Shown here: positions 9,219 through 19,028 of the stretch, piece by piece
How positions within the stretch are numbered: position 1 is the stretch's first letter
Layout: the number at the start of each line of letters is the position of its first letter
The notes under the pieces: generated by a model
Told to the model about the DNA's origin: nothing
What the model saw: the letters and a program-made list of their open reading frames with translations, nothing else
Database searches by the model: none
Source of the DNA: Bacteroides sp. 224
GTDB lineage: Bacteria > Bacteroidota > Bacteroidia > Bacteroidales > Bacteroidaceae
Direction: 5' to 3'
DNA length: 64,000 nucleotides
NCBI RefSeq assembly: GCF_010500995.1
Contig: NZ_QVMK01000010.1
Location: 27,530-91,529, forward strand
Translations under genes and position numbers: made by a program

Positions 9219-10546
9219 AAAATCAAACTCTTATTTTTTCCTATACCACTATATTTAAAACCTAAATCTTTTAATTCTTTTTCATCATAGATATTACGAC
9301 CATCTAAGATAAGAGGAGTATTCATTGTTCTTTTTATTACTCCCCAGCTAGGTAAGCGAAACTCCTTCCATTCTGTAACCAATATCAATGCATCAGCATC
9401 CAAAACTGCATCATACATACATGAAGCATATTCAACAATCTCACCAATTTTACGTTTACATTCATTCATAGCAATTGGATCATAGACTTTAACAATGGCA
9501 CCAGCATTTACCATCATATCTATTAAAACTAATGAAGGAGCTTCACGCATATCATCTGTTTCTGGTTTAAAAGCCAATCCCCATAAAGCAAAACGTTTTC
9601 CACGCAAATTACCTTTAAAATATTGCAATAATTTCTGAAAAAGGATTCTTTTCTGCTTTTCATTTACTTCTTCCACAGCATTTAAAACTTTCATGGAATA
9701 TCCTTCTCTTTCTGCCGTTTTTATCAACGCTTTCACATCTTTAGGAAAACATGAGCCACCATACCCACAACCTGGATAAAGAAACTTATGACCAATTCTA
9801 GTATCAGCGCCAATGCCTTTACGAACCATATTCACATCAGCACCTACAAGTTCACATAAATTTGCAATATCATTCATAAAACTAATCCGTGTAGCTAACA
9901 TTGAGTTGGCAGCATATTTAATCATTTCAGCCGAAGGTACATCCGTAAAAATCAGTCGGTAATTATTCATCATAAAAGGTTTGTACAATTTCCCCATGAG
10001 TTCCTTAGCTTTTTCTGAATCAACCCCAACAACAACTCTATCAGGTTTCATGAAATCATCAATGGCATCTCCTTCTTTCAGAAATTCCGGATTAGATGCT
10101 ACATCAAATTTAACACTTACTCCTCTTTTATCTAATTCTTCTTGTATAGTTGCTTTAACCTTCTGCGCAGTTCCTACAGGAACAGTACTTTTAGTCACCA
10201 CAAGTATATATTTATTTAGATGCTTACCTATAGAACGTGCGACTTCAAGTACATATTTCAAATCAGCGCTTCCATCTTCATCTGGTGGGGTACCAACAGC
10301 ACTAAACACAATTTCGACATCATCCAAACATGAAGTTAAATCTGTTGTAAAGTTCAAACGTCCAGCCTGATGATTTCTCATTACCATCTCATCTAAACTT
10401 GGTTCATAAATAGGAAGTATACCTTTCTTTAAATTGTTAATTTTTTCTTCAAGTACATCAATACAAGTTACATGAACTCCCATCTCAGAAAAACAAGTAC
10501 CTGTTACTAATCCAACATAACCAGTGCCAACAATTGCAATATTCAT
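9215..10546 (-). CDS. ugd: UDP-glucose 6-dehydrogenase
   Basis: A 443-residue enzyme oxidising UDP-glucose twice with NAD+ to UDP-glucuronate. The dinucleotide motif GTGYVGLVTG is at residues 7-16, STVPVGTA and NPEFLKEGDAI are in place, and the catalytic cysteine is Cys266 in GYGGSCFPKD. ALWGLAFKPETDDMREAP is the usual C-terminal domain signature. It overlaps the following gene by 4 bp and the preceding epimerase gene by 4 bp. The adjacent epimerase gene would turn the product into UDP-galacturonate, so the polysaccharide probably contains a uronic acid. Confidence 0.96.
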   Translation of the reverse strand: MNIAIVGTGYVGLVTGTCFSEMGVHVTCIDVLEEKINNLKKGILPIYEPSLDEMVMRNHQAGRLNFTTDLTSCLDDVEIVFSAVGTPPDEDGSADLKYVLEVARSIGKHLNKYILVVTKSTVPVGTAQKVKATIQEELDKRGVSVKFDVASNPEFLKEGDAIDDFMKPDRVVVGVDSEKAKELMGKLYKPFMMNNYRLIFTDVPSAEMIKYAANSMLATRISFMNDIANLCELVGADVNMVRKGIGADTRIGHKFLYPGCGYGGSCFPKDVKALIKTAEREGYSMKVLNAVEEVNEKQKRILFQKLLQYFKGNLRGKRFALWGLAFKPETDDMREAPSLVLIDMMVNAGAIVKVYDPIAMNECKRKIGEIVEYASCMYDAVLDADALILVTEWKEFRLPSWGVIKRTMNTPLILDGRNIYDEKELKDLGFKYSGIGKNKSLIL

Positions 10547-11595
10547 AAATTATAATATTTTTTAAACCATTCTACCGTTTTTTCAATTCCTCTATATAGT
10601 GATGTATTGGGTCTAAAACCAATTGCGCTTTCCAATAAAGTTGTATCTGCATTTGTTTGATAAACATCTCCCGGCTGCATAGGCAAAAATACTTTTTTTG
10701 CCTCGAGCCCTACTGTATTTTCTATTATTTGTATATAATCCATAAGCTTTACTGGATGTGAATTCCCTATGTTGAAAATTTTATATGGAGCACTTGATGA
10801 ATTAGGCATAGGATAATTTGCATCCCAGCCTATATCTGGAGCAGGAATAGAATCTATCACTCTAATTACACCCTCCACAATATCATCAATATATGTAAAA
10901 TCACGCAACATATCCCCTTTGTTAAATATTTTTATAGACTTACCTCTTAATATCGAATCTATAAAAAGGAATGGAGACATATCTGGCCTACCCCAAGGTC
11001 CATACACAGTAAAAAAGCGTAATCCTGTTGAAGGTATCTTATACAAATAACTGTATGTATGCGCCATTAACTCATTTGACTTTTTTGTAGCAGCATATAA
11101 ACTTACCGGATGAGCGATACTATCTTTTTCTGAAAATGGAGTTTTTCCATTTAAGCCATAAACACTACTAGAACTAGCATATACTAAATGATTAACTGGA
11201 TAATGCCGACAACCTTCTAGTATATTTAAAAAACCATTTATATTACTATCCAAATATGCACAAGGATTTTCCAATGAGTATCTAACCCCAGCTTGTGCAC
11301 CTAAATGACAAACTATATCAAATTTTTCATTAGCAAAAAGCATTTGAATAGCCTGCTTATCATTCAGATTTATCTGAATAAACCGAAATTTAGAGAATAA
11401 ATGACTTTGAATAAATTCATACCATCTAATCTTATCTTGATTTATTCCTAAAAAAGATAATCTATCATATTTAAGTTGAACATCATAATAATCATTCAGA
11501 TTATCTAATCCAACAACAATATTATTATGTTCAAGCAGTCTTCTACAAACATAGGAACCAATAAAGCCTGCTGCACCAGTAACCAAAATTTTCAT
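10543..11595 (-). CDS. NAD-dependent epimerase, probable UDP-glucuronate 4-epimerase
   Basis: A 350-residue extended short-chain dehydrogenase. The Rossmann motif GAAGFIGS is at residues 7-14, SSSSVYG at 141-147, and Tyr167-x3-Lys171 is in YAATKK. DNLNDYYDVQLKYDRL near the N-terminus and FFTVYGPWGRPDMSPFLF are characteristic of UDP-glucuronate 4-epimerases. It overlaps ugd by 4 bp, which supports sequential action: UDP-Glc to UDP-GlcA to UDP-GalA. It is 3 bp from the upstream glycosyltransferase gene. Substrate assignment rests on the family pattern and the ugd coupling. Confidence 0.86.
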   Translation of the reverse strand: MKILVTGAAGFIGSYVCRRLLEHNNIVVGLDNLNDYYDVQLKYDRLSFLGINQDKIRWYEFIQSHLFSKFRFIQINLNDKQAIQMLFANEKFDIVCHLGAQAGVRYSLENPCAYLDSNINGFLNILEGCRHYPVNHLVYASSSSVYGLNGKTPFSEKDSIAHPVSLYAATKKSNELMAHTYSYLYKIPSTGLRFFTVYGPWGRPDMSPFLFIDSILRGKSIKIFNKGDMLRDFTYIDDIVEGVIRVIDSIPAPDIGWDANYPMPNSSSAPYKIFNIGNSHPVKLMDYIQIIENTVGLEAKKVFLPMQPGDVYQTNADTTLLESAIGFRPNTSLYRGIEKTVEWFKKYYNL

Positions 11596-11598
11596 ACT

Positions 11599-12720
11599 CT
11601 AACTGTTTGATAATGCTTTATATATATCTAAATGTTTCTGAATAACATTCGCAATTGAGAAATCTCTTTCTGCCAAGGATCTAGAGTTTTGCCCCATTTT
11701 CTTTCTTAGCTCTTTATTTTCGAATAAAAGTTTTAATTTCTCTGCTAACAGATCACTGTTTTTCACAGGGATAAGATATCCATTAATTCCATCTTCAACA
11801 GTCTCTTTACAGCCAATTGATTGGGTTGTTATGATAGGACGCCCAACTGCCGTAGCTTCAATTAATGATTTCGGCAATCCCTCTTTATAATATGAAGGAA
11901 AAGCTACAATATGGGAACTTTGCAATAATTCAAAAATATCAGACCTGTATCCTAACCATTGTATATATTCTCCATCACAAACAGCTCTCAACTCTTCTTC
12001 TTTTATTGCATTAGGGCTATCGTCAATTCCTCCACAAATTATAAATTCAACTTTATTCTGATACTCTTTCTTCAATTTCTGCGCAGCATCAATTAATACA
12101 AAAATCCCTTTCTCAACAAGCATTCTTGCAGTTAATAACACTCTTATTTTCTCTGATACTGGCTCTGAAGTATAAAAAAATTTATTTAAATCAACACCTG
12201 AACCTTTAATCAGATATGCCTGTTCATTTTTTATTATAGCTTTATTAATGAATAAAGATTTATCCTCATTATTTTGAAAAATAACAGCCACTTTTTTACA
12301 TTGGTGAGAATACTGTAGTATTTTGGGTACCATTTTTGAAATCAATGATCTATTCTCTGTAGAGAAAATTATACCCAAACCACTTACAGCATTTACAATT
12401 CCAGGCAACTTTGCCAATTTGGCAGCCAATGTTCCCCACAAAATAGTTTTCAACCCTACATGGTGTACGATTTGCGGTTTTTCTTTTTTGTATAGTTTGT
12501 AAAGAAAACTACAAACATACAACTCTTTCAAGATATTTCGCCCAGAACGACTCATTGGCAAATCAATCACGGTTAAGCCTAAATGTTGAATTTCGCTCTT
12601 CTTTCCTGTATCTTTTGTTACAATAGTAACATCATATCCTTCTTTTTGAGCTTCAAGGGCTATTTCTTTTCGATGCGAAAGGAAAAACCAATCAACATTA
12701 ACTACAAGAAAAAGTTTCAT
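11599..12720 (-). CDS. glycosyltransferase family 4 protein
   Basis: A 373-residue GT-B glycosyltransferase. The N-terminal domain starts MKLFLVVNVDWFFLSHRKEIA, a pattern seen in WbpX/PglA-like GT4 enzymes. The C-terminal nucleotide-sugar site includes ARMLVEKGIFVLIDAA and GLPKSLIEATAVGRPIITT with the conserved E-x7-E spacing, then DGINGYLIPVKN. It acts at the cytoplasmic face of the inner membrane to extend the lipid-linked repeat unit. Donor and linkage cannot be deduced. The region from here to about 20.5 kb is visibly more AT-rich than the nucleotide-sugar genes downstream, as is usual for the variable part of capsule loci. Confidence 0.88.
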   Translation of the reverse strand: MKLFLVVNVDWFFLSHRKEIALEAQKEGYDVTIVTKDTGKKSEIQHLGLTVIDLPMSRSGRNILKELYVCSFLYKLYKKEKPQIVHHVGLKTILWGTLAAKLAKLPGIVNAVSGLGIIFSTENRSLISKMVPKILQYSHQCKKVAVIFQNNEDKSLFINKAIIKNEQAYLIKGSGVDLNKFFYTSEPVSEKIRVLLTARMLVEKGIFVLIDAAQKLKKEYQNKVEFIICGGIDDSPNAIKEEELRAVCDGEYIQWLGYRSDIFELLQSSHIVAFPSYYKEGLPKSLIEATAVGRPIITTQSIGCKETVEDGINGYLIPVKNSDLLAEKLKLLFENKELRKKMGQNSRSLAERDFSIANVIQKHLDIYKALSNS

Positions 12721-12739
12721 AAAATCGATCCATTAAACA

Positions 12740-13405
12740 TTACAGCTCCCATGAGACATCTTCTTTTACACATTTCACAGGATTTCCAGCATAAACACAA
12801 TTCTCAACACTCAATTTTCGAGTTAAAACAACATTTGCTCCAATAACAACATTATTGGGAATTACAGTTCCTTTCAGGATCAAACATCTACAACCAATCC
12901 AGACATGATTACCTATAACAATTGATGAAGGCGTATTTAATATTTGATCATTTGAGTTTATAATCTTATGAAAATCTGTATCCATAATTAAAATATCCCA
13001 TGACAACAAACAATCATTTCCAAATTCAATATTAGAGACACAAATTATAGATGATGCTGCCGATATCATAAAATTCCGTCCAAAAACAAGTACCCCTTTA
13101 TCTCCAACGGATATTTTCGTTCCATGTCCAATATTAGCTTTACCTCTAAATATTACTGTTCCGCGAACATCCCAAATACTTCTTGTCTTCTTTTCATCAA
13201 ATATGCCAACATTACCAAAACCAATTTTTATCATACCAGGAATGATATTACAATCCAAAATAATCTTCCCAGCAAATCCACGTAAATATACTTTCTTCGA
13301 AAGAAGAATAGGCATCTTTATAGCTTGCTTGAATGGCAAATATTTCAGATTAAAATATACCGATCTAGCACTTATACTCAATATGTTACATAGACTCTTA
13401 ATCAT
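12740..13405 (-). CDS. left-handed beta-helix acyltransferase (hexapeptide family)
   Basis: A 221-residue protein with hexapeptide repeats from about residue 60 to 200. The C-terminal part (GNHVWIGCRCLILKG, then IPNNVVIGANVVLTR, ending VYAGNPVKCVKED) is typical of the maa/NodL/WbbJ acetyltransferase group. Such enzymes usually O-acetylate a sugar with acetyl-CoA. The N-terminal 60 residues are not of a type I recognise. It overlaps the neighbouring GT4 gene by 8 bp at its start. The acceptor sugar is unknown. It is one of two such enzymes in the operon, so the polysaccharide may be acetylated at two positions. Confidence 0.83.
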   Translation of the reverse strand: MIKSLCNILSISARSVYFNLKYLPFKQAIKMPILLSKKVYLRGFAGKIILDCNIIPGMIKIGFGNVGIFDEKKTRSIWDVRGTVIFRGKANIGHGTKISVGDKGVLVFGRNFMISAASSIICVSNIEFGNDCLLSWDILIMDTDFHKIINSNDQILNTPSSIVIGNHVWIGCRCLILKGTVIPNNVVIGANVVLTRKLSVENCVYAGNPVKCVKEDVSWEL

Positions 13406-14483
13406 GTGAGTTGCAATTCATCAAACTTTCATAAATGTTAATATATTTATCTACCATACTATTAATATTATATTCTTCCGAGCGCTTAATACATCTTTTA
13501 GAAATCATTTTATAGTATGATTTATTATTTAAGAGTATGTCTATCTTACAAGCAAGTTCCTTATAATCTCCAACTTCAAACAAGAGCCCTGCACCTTCTA
13601 CAACCTGCTTCAACCCATCAACATTTGATGCTATTATTGGCTTCCCTCCAGCCATAAATTCAACCGCAGTCAGTCCAAAACCTTCCCAAATTGAAGATTG
13701 CACTCCAATATATGATTCTGCTATCAATTTGGGTATATCACTTCTATTCCCCAAGAACTTGATCCGGTCATAAAGATCACTTTCTTTTGCCATTTTTTTA
13801 CATTTTTCCAGATTAGGACCTTCCCCAGCAAAAAAGACATATACATCAGGGGTTTTTATATATTCTAAAGCACGTATTAATGAAACTTGATCCTTTTGAT
13901 CAGAAAATCTCGAAACCATTAATATATTTTTTTTCTCTTGATTTTCTTGACCAATGTAGAAAGAGTAATCTGTCAGATTTACACCATTCTCAATAATAAC
14001 AAATTGAGAATTCTCATTTTTTATATTTAGCCATTTCAAGAGTTTATCTTGAGTTTGAGTACTTATTGAAATTATTCGCTTATATCTACCGTATATAAAA
14101 CGCTCCACATTTCTTAATTTTTTTCTGTTTCTACGTTTATTATGAGTACTATGTTCTGTGTAGACCAATCTTAAAGAAGGAAAAAAGAAGCTTAACAATG
14201 AAACTATATATAAAGCAGGGAACAAATGAACATGAGCAATATCCCATTTGTTAAGGATTCGCACCAAAGTAATAAAGACTTTTATTGAAAATTTCGTCTT
14301 TGTATCCAAAGAAATAATTTCTATACCAGCATCTTCTATTTTTCGTTCAAAATCGTTATGTAATCTAAAAAAAACGAGCACTGAGACATCAAGACCTCTA
14401 TTCATTGTTAATGGCAATATTTCTGACAATAACCTTTGAGCTCCCCCAATCTCCAATGAATAAATTACATGCACAACTTTCAC
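13398..14483 (-). CDS. glycosyltransferase family 4 protein
   Basis: A 361-residue GT-B glycosyltransferase. The N-terminus MKVVHVIYSLEIGGAQRLL carries the glycine-rich acceptor loop common in GT4. The donor side has LMVSRFSDQKDQVSLIRAL, then WEGFGLTAVEFMAGGKPII with the E-x7-E type site, and GLLFEVGDYKEL. The start codon is GTG at 14483; no in-frame ATG fits the family N-terminus. The GTG overlaps the stop codon of the upstream GT2 gene (GTGA), showing translational coupling. Sugar and linkage are not predictable. Confidence 0.87.
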   Translation of the reverse strand: MKVVHVIYSLEIGGAQRLLSEILPLTMNRGLDVSVLVFFRLHNDFERKIEDAGIEIISLDTKTKFSIKVFITLVRILNKWDIAHVHLFPALYIVSLLSFFFPSLRLVYTEHSTHNKRRNRKKLRNVERFIYGRYKRIISISTQTQDKLLKWLNIKNENSQFVIIENGVNLTDYSFYIGQENQEKKNILMVSRFSDQKDQVSLIRALEYIKTPDVYVFFAGEGPNLEKCKKMAKESDLYDRIKFLGNRSDIPKLIAESYIGVQSSIWEGFGLTAVEFMAGGKPIIASNVDGLKQVVEGAGLLFEVGDYKELACKIDILLNNKSYYKMISKRCIKRSEEYNINSMVDKYINIYESLMNCNSHD

Positions 14484-15277
14484 TTTACTAGAAATCTAAA
14501 ATTGGATATTTTCAAATATTTAATATTCCTAAGAACAAAATGCCCCCAAGATACCAGAAAAAGCATTTTCCTATATACGTATGGAATCTTATCATACGAA
14601 TTTTTTCGTAATACGAAATTTATTTCTTCATTAATCGCACCTGAAGAGGTTATGCTTTCTGAATGTACCCTAAACCCCATAATATCCACATCTGAGTATT
14701 TAAATCTATTTTGGCTAAATAGTCTAAGTACATAATCATAATCAGCGGCAGCTTTAAGATTTACATAATCATAATCTCCGGCTTTCAAACAAGCACTTCG
14801 TGACACAAATAATGTGCCATGCCCCACAAAAGTTAATTTCTTCGAACAAAGGAGTGTCTTATAGTTGGTCGGTATACCTTTTTTCTTCTTTATAAATTTA
14901 TTATCTGCATCATATTTTAATAAATTTCCATATATTCCTGAATAGCTATTCTTCTCCTTCTTCAATTCATCAACAAGGCGCTCTATTACATGCTCATTTA
15001 AATAAAAATCATCTGAATTTAAAATTGCAATATAATCCCCAGTAGCTTTTTTCATTCCCTTATTTATTGCATCATACATATTTTTGTCTGGTTCAGAAAC
15101 AAAATATGATATTCTACTCAAATATTGCTGAATTATATTAATAGTGCTGTCAGTTGAATTTCCATCAATTATTATATATTCAATATTATGATACGTCTGA
15201 TTAAGAACACTTTCAATAGTATTCTTAATATAACGTTCACTGTTATAACAAACTGTAATTACACTAATCTTCAACAT
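14480..15277 (-). CDS. glycosyltransferase family 2 protein
   Basis: A 265-residue GT-A enzyme. It begins MLKISVITVCYNSERYIKNT, continues with SVLNQTYHNIEYIIIDGNSTD, and has the metal-binding DxD-like ILNSDDFYL near residue 95, all typical of GT2. The ATG at 15277 is preferred over a GTG at 15295 because it fits the family start. It overlaps the end of the polymerase gene by 14 bp. WcaA/WbbD-like GT2 enzymes of this length usually add one sugar to the lipid-linked unit; the donor is unknown. Confidence 0.87.
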   Translation of the reverse strand: MLKISVITVCYNSERYIKNTIESVLNQTYHNIEYIIIDGNSTDSTINIIQQYLSRISYFVSEPDKNMYDAINKGMKKATGDYIAILNSDDFYLNEHVIERLVDELKKEKNSYSGIYGNLLKYDADNKFIKKKKGIPTNYKTLLCSKKLTFVGHGTLFVSRSACLKAGDYDYVNLKAAADYDYVLRLFSQNRFKYSDVDIMGFRVHSESITSSGAINEEINFVLRKNSYDKIPYVYRKMLFLVSWGHFVLRNIKYLKISNFRFLVK

Positions 15278-16469
15278 TCTTATTATATTTAACACAATAA
15301 AGCAATGATAGCAATAGCCAAAACCATGGGTAAATTATCATATCTACAAACATCAAATGGACTACAGAAGTAACAAAAGAGATAACAAAACAACACCTCC
15401 ATCTATAGTCTTCTATACTTAAGATAACTGAAAAATGATTAATCAAAAATGTGACAAAAAGTATTAATCCCAAAATCCCAGTACTCATCAACACTACAAG
15501 GTATGAAGATATAAATGAACCTATTCCTAGTGTTTCATGAGCAGCGGGTCCATATCCAATAAACAAATTAACCCCTTTCAAATATGGAAGTATCCCTTCA
15601 AATCGACTGGTTCTTTCATTCATTGAAGTGCTACCATCCAACTTAATATTTACTACCTCCAAAGCTTGATCAATAAAGGTAGATAAAAATAGAGACGCTA
15701 GTACAATACTAATCAAAATAAAAAATGTTTTTTTAAAAAAAACAGCAGCACTCTCCGAATAAACTATAAAATAATAAAAAAAGACTATTAACGACATTAA
15801 TAATGCAACAAAACCATAAGCACTAAATGTCACAAATAAAGATATTACAACTACTGATACATATATAATTCTTACCACTTTCTTTTTTTTTGAATTTATA
15901 AATATCCAACCTATAGATATAGGAGCAAAACATTCAAGAAAAAAAGAAAATTGCCCAGACTCTTCCATAAAAGATCTTGCTCTAATAAAAGTTAGAGCTA
16001 AAGGTTGATATTCCTCCACGCTACCACGAGGAATATATAAATTTAAATCTATTCCTGAAAAATTAACTGCAAAAAACTCAAATATGGCAAATACAGATGC
16101 AAAGAATACAGTAAAAGACAGAACATTAAAAATCTTATAAAAAAAAACAGAAGATAAACTTATTACATATAACAATGTTTTTTTTACCACAAAATAAAAA
16201 ATAAAAAAAGACCAAGTCCACATCACCCAGTGGTTCAAAGCTTTATTTGCTTCAGAAAATAAAAAGAGAGAAAAAGTTAGTATAGCCCAAATTATATATA
16301 ACAAACTTGGCTTTAGTATTATTTTATGCCATTTTACATGACAAAAGAAAACAACACATAATATTAATGATATAAAAGTAGGAATATTCACAAAAGATGA
16401 GACAGCAAATGCGTTTGTAAAAACAGAACAAAAAATAAAACACAATATAATATTCTGTGCAATCTGCAT
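15264..16469 (-). CDS. O-antigen/capsule repeat-unit polymerase, Wzy-like
   Basis: A 401-residue protein made almost entirely of hydrophobic segments, about ten to twelve, with one larger hydrophilic stretch near residues 135-175 (IDLNLYIPRGSVEEYQPLAL and RARSFMEESGQFSF) as expected for a Wzy periplasmic loop. GYGPAAHETLGIGSF resembles the O-antigen ligase/polymerase domain. Wzy proteins join lipid-linked units in the periplasm and are poorly conserved, so the call rests on topology, length and position. It is the only polymerase candidate in the operon, which also has one Wzx-like flippase. The start overlaps the acyltransferase stop by one base. Confidence 0.78.
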   Translation of the reverse strand: MQIAQNIILCFIFCSVFTNAFAVSSFVNIPTFISLILCVVFFCHVKWHKIILKPSLLYIIWAILTFSLFLFSEANKALNHWVMWTWSFFIFYFVVKKTLLYVISLSSVFFYKIFNVLSFTVFFASVFAIFEFFAVNFSGIDLNLYIPRGSVEEYQPLALTFIRARSFMEESGQFSFFLECFAPISIGWIFINSKKKKVVRIIYVSVVVISLFVTFSAYGFVALLMSLIVFFYYFIVYSESAAVFFKKTFFILISIVLASLFLSTFIDQALEVVNIKLDGSTSMNERTSRFEGILPYLKGVNLFIGYGPAAHETLGIGSFISSYLVVLMSTGILGLILFVTFLINHFSVILSIEDYRWRCCFVISFVTSVVHLMFVDMIIYPWFWLLLSLLYCVKYNKNVED

Positions 16470-17089
16470 TAACGCTCATTTTTCTTTATTACTCTACATG
16501 GATTTCCTGCTGCTATACAATCATTAGGAATATCTTTTGTCACAACACTACCACTACCAATTACAGCTCGGTCTCCGATTCTAACCCCCTTTAATATTAT
16601 GGTTCTTGTTCCTATTAAAACATCATTTCCAATAAATATCGGACTTTTCTTAGTATTCAACAAATCATTATTTGTACTATGTCGATCAAGATAATTAAGA
16701 CTATGAGCGTCACTATCTAAAATAATACAATCACCTCCTATTTTCACATTATCACCAATATTTACATATTCATTAACCCACAAACACGCAGAACTTATTC
16801 CTACATTATTACCAATAATAAGTTTAGCATTTGGATTTACTCTTATACAACCTCTTATATTTCTTGATAATGGATTATAAGCATTTGCACTAGTGAAAAA
16901 GAAATCATTACCAATATGTACACTTCCACCTCTTCCTAATTGAAGAAAAATTCGATCATAAATCCGTAAATTAGAACCAAAATTCACACCAACAACGTTA
17001 AATAGCAAACGATTCCAAATTATATAAAAGTGTGAAGTCAATCTTCTCGGAAATCGAAAAAAACGTCCCAAATAGTAATGAATACCCAT
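16469..17089 (-). CDS. left-handed beta-helix acyltransferase (hexapeptide family)
   Basis: A 206-residue hexapeptide-repeat protein. Repeats cover about residues 55-195, and the closing part (IFIGNDVLIGTRTIILKG, VRIGDRAVIGSGSVVTKDIP, CIAAGNPCRVI) is typical of serine/sugar O-acetyltransferases of the WbbJ/CysE type. The N-terminus carries basic and aromatic residues (YYLGRFFRFPRRL) that may sit at the membrane. It lies between the WbsX-like gene and the polymerase gene. An acetyl-CoA-dependent modification of the repeat unit is likely; the site is unknown. Confidence 0.84.
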   Translation of the reverse strand: MGIHYYLGRFFRFPRRLTSHFYIIWNRLLFNVVGVNFGSNLRIYDRIFLQLGRGGSVHIGNDFFFTSANAYNPLSRNIRGCIRVNPNAKLIIGNNVGISSACLWVNEYVNIGDNVKIGGDCIILDSDAHSLNYLDRHSTNNDLLNTKKSPIFIGNDVLIGTRTIILKGVRIGDRAVIGSGSVVTKDIPNDCIAAGNPCRVIKKNER

Positions 17090-17106
17090 ATTACAAAACT
17101 ATAAAA

Positions 17107-18195
17107 TTATCTATATTCTTCCATCAAATCGCGCATAACATTCAGAAAGCCATTGCCATATTTTAAATCTGGTTCCAAATAATTACCTTCCCCCCATTCA
17201 TTCCATGCTTTAATAAATAATATATTATGGCGACTATCTTTAGTATTTTCTGTCATACGCATTAAAACATTTCCCAACAGCTCACCCCATTTTTCTGGAG
17301 TAGAATTCGTTAAAATGAGTCCATTTTTTTGACTTCTTGGCGAATGATCAAAGTTTGGCAAAACACAAGGATAAAGTTGTTTTTTCTTAAAATCCACATG
17401 ATTTAATAAATATTTGGTGTATTCTTCATATTTATATTTCCGAGGAATACCTAAGATTTTTTTTATCAACTTCCTAAAGCAAACACTAAAAAAAATACGA
17501 TCATCAAATATACCTTTTATGCAATCATATGTAACAGCATCAAAACCTAATTTTAAAAATAACTCTATATCTTCCTCAAAGAAGGTAAAAGCCACAAAAT
17601 GAATGCCAGATAAACCATTCTTCAATGCTAATTCATTCCATAAACAAATAAATTCTTTAACATTTGGTATATCCTTAGGAGCAAATATAGCAAATAAAGG
17701 TTTATTATCAACTCTTATATATCTTTCATCTCGAAATGCTGGCAAAAGGGCATAAAAATGATTTATATAATCTTCACGCCCTGGATATTCTTGCTTTATC
17801 AACAGTTTGTCTGCTATATCTGCTTTCCATGTTTTTGCATACCAAGAATGATTTGCCCAGCATAAGCAGAAAGGAAAATCAGGCTTACCTGTCTCTAATA
17901 CTTCTTCAAATACTCTATCCAAAAGTCGATATCCAGAAAACCAATAATGCCAATAACAAAAGCCTTCTATTCCAGCATCTGCTGCCAACTTTGCTTGTTC
18001 AATTCTTACCTCTGGAATTCTCAGATCATAATATCCTAAATCTGTAGGAACTTTGGGTTGATAATGTCCTTTAAACAATGGCTGAGCCTTACCTACATTT
18101 GTCCATTCCGTAAATCCTTTTCCCCACCATTCATCATTTTCAGGAGTAGGATAAAATTGGGGCAAATAGAACGATATTAATCTTGGTTTATTCAT
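17107..18195 (-). CDS. WbsX-like protein (glycoside hydrolase 99-like domain)
   Basis: A 362-residue protein that I recognise as the WbsX/GH99-like family. It opens with PRLISFYLPQFYPTPENDEWWG followed by GFTEWTNVGKAQPLF, and ends with IKAWNEWGEGNYLEPD, the family's hallmark blocks. GIEGFCYWHYWFSG and LCWANHSWY are also typical. The fold is a TIM barrel related to endo-mannosidases, but these proteins occur in O-antigen and capsule clusters and have been annotated as glycosyltransferases; the actual reaction is not established. No signal peptide is present, so it acts in the cytoplasm. It overlaps the next gene by 4 bp. Confidence 0.85.
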   Translation of the reverse strand: MNKPRLISFYLPQFYPTPENDEWWGKGFTEWTNVGKAQPLFKGHYQPKVPTDLGYYDLRIPEVRIEQAKLAADAGIEGFCYWHYWFSGYRLLDRVFEEVLETGKPDFPFCLCWANHSWYAKTWKADIADKLLIKQEYPGREDYINHFYALLPAFRDERYIRVDNKPLFAIFAPKDIPNVKEFICLWNELALKNGLSGIHFVAFTFFEEDIELFLKLGFDAVTYDCIKGIFDDRIFFSVCFRKLIKKILGIPRKYKYEEYTKYLLNHVDFKKKQLYPCVLPNFDHSPRSQKNGLILTNSTPEKWGELLGNVLMRMTENTKDSRHNILFIKAWNEWGEGNYLEPDLKYGNGFLNVMRDLMEEYR

Positions 18196-19028
18196 AATCT
18201 TCTTTCTATACGAGTAAATAATCCTACTAAAAGTCCTTTTAGATAGGATTCAATTTTAACTTTTTTATTCTTTTCTAACAATAAAATCTTAAATGGCCAC
18301 TTTAATAAAACTGAATAAAAAAACCACTTCTTTTTATCTTTAGGCATAATATGTGAATATTCTCTCCATAAAAATATATGATTCCGGATAATATAGTATA
18401 TTCTAAAAGAAGAATAGTTTGATATATAAATTCCAAACTTAGTTTTACTAGTATCTCCAAACCTCTGAATAATTAAACTATCAGAAATCAGTAACGTTTT
18501 CACATCATTTATGTGACAACGATAACAAAACTCTGTATCAATAGCATCAATAAAATATTGTTCCTTAAAAAAACCAACAACGGAGAAAATTCTTAAATCA
18601 TAAATAGCTCCTGATGTTATCGGATCTAAATAAAAAATATTACCATTTTTAGGGAAACGATTATTCGGATTCGGAGTATAACACATAGGATTGTTTTGAT
18701 CAACATTTTGCCCCACAGTATATATATACTTTCTAAAATCATTAAAAAGGCTATCCTGATCCATTGTTAACAAATGAGAATAGCCTTTCTCAATTCCCCA
18801 TTTTGCTATGACATTTAAAGGATATGCAATACCTTCATTTTTCATAGTTCCTTTATACATAATTTTGTTTTCATAATCTGCAAAATGTATAGAATATTTT
18901 TCTCGCTCAAAAACAGGAGTATTTTCCCATATTACTAATTTATCAACAAAATCTATGTATTTTAAAATATTCTCACGAAGAAGCGCCAGATCCGGATAAT
19001 AGGTAATAACAACTGCCAACAATTTCAT
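18192..19028 (-). CDS. glycosyltransferase family 2 protein, rhamnosyltransferase-like
   Basis: A 278-residue GT2 enzyme. The start MKLLAVVITYYPDLALLREN and the central LLTMDQDSLF resemble RfbF/WbbL-type rhamnosyltransferases, where MDQDS supplies the metal-binding acid residues. Later blocks SGAIYDLRIFSVVGFFKEQYFIDAIDTEF also fit. The presence of rfbA and rfbC in the same operon agrees with a dTDP-rhamnose donor, but this is inference. It overlaps both neighbours by 4 bp and is the first glycosyltransferase after the flippase gene. Confidence 0.84.
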   Translation of the reverse strand: MKLLAVVITYYPDLALLRENILKYIDFVDKLVIWENTPVFEREKYSIHFADYENKIMYKGTMKNEGIAYPLNVIAKWGIEKGYSHLLTMDQDSLFNDFRKYIYTVGQNVDQNNPMCYTPNPNNRFPKNGNIFYLDPITSGAIYDLRIFSVVGFFKEQYFIDAIDTEFCYRCHINDVKTLLISDSLIIQRFGDTSKTKFGIYISNYSSFRIYYIIRNHIFLWREYSHIMPKDKKKWFFYSVLLKWPFKILLLEKNKKVKIESYLKGLLVGLFTRIERRL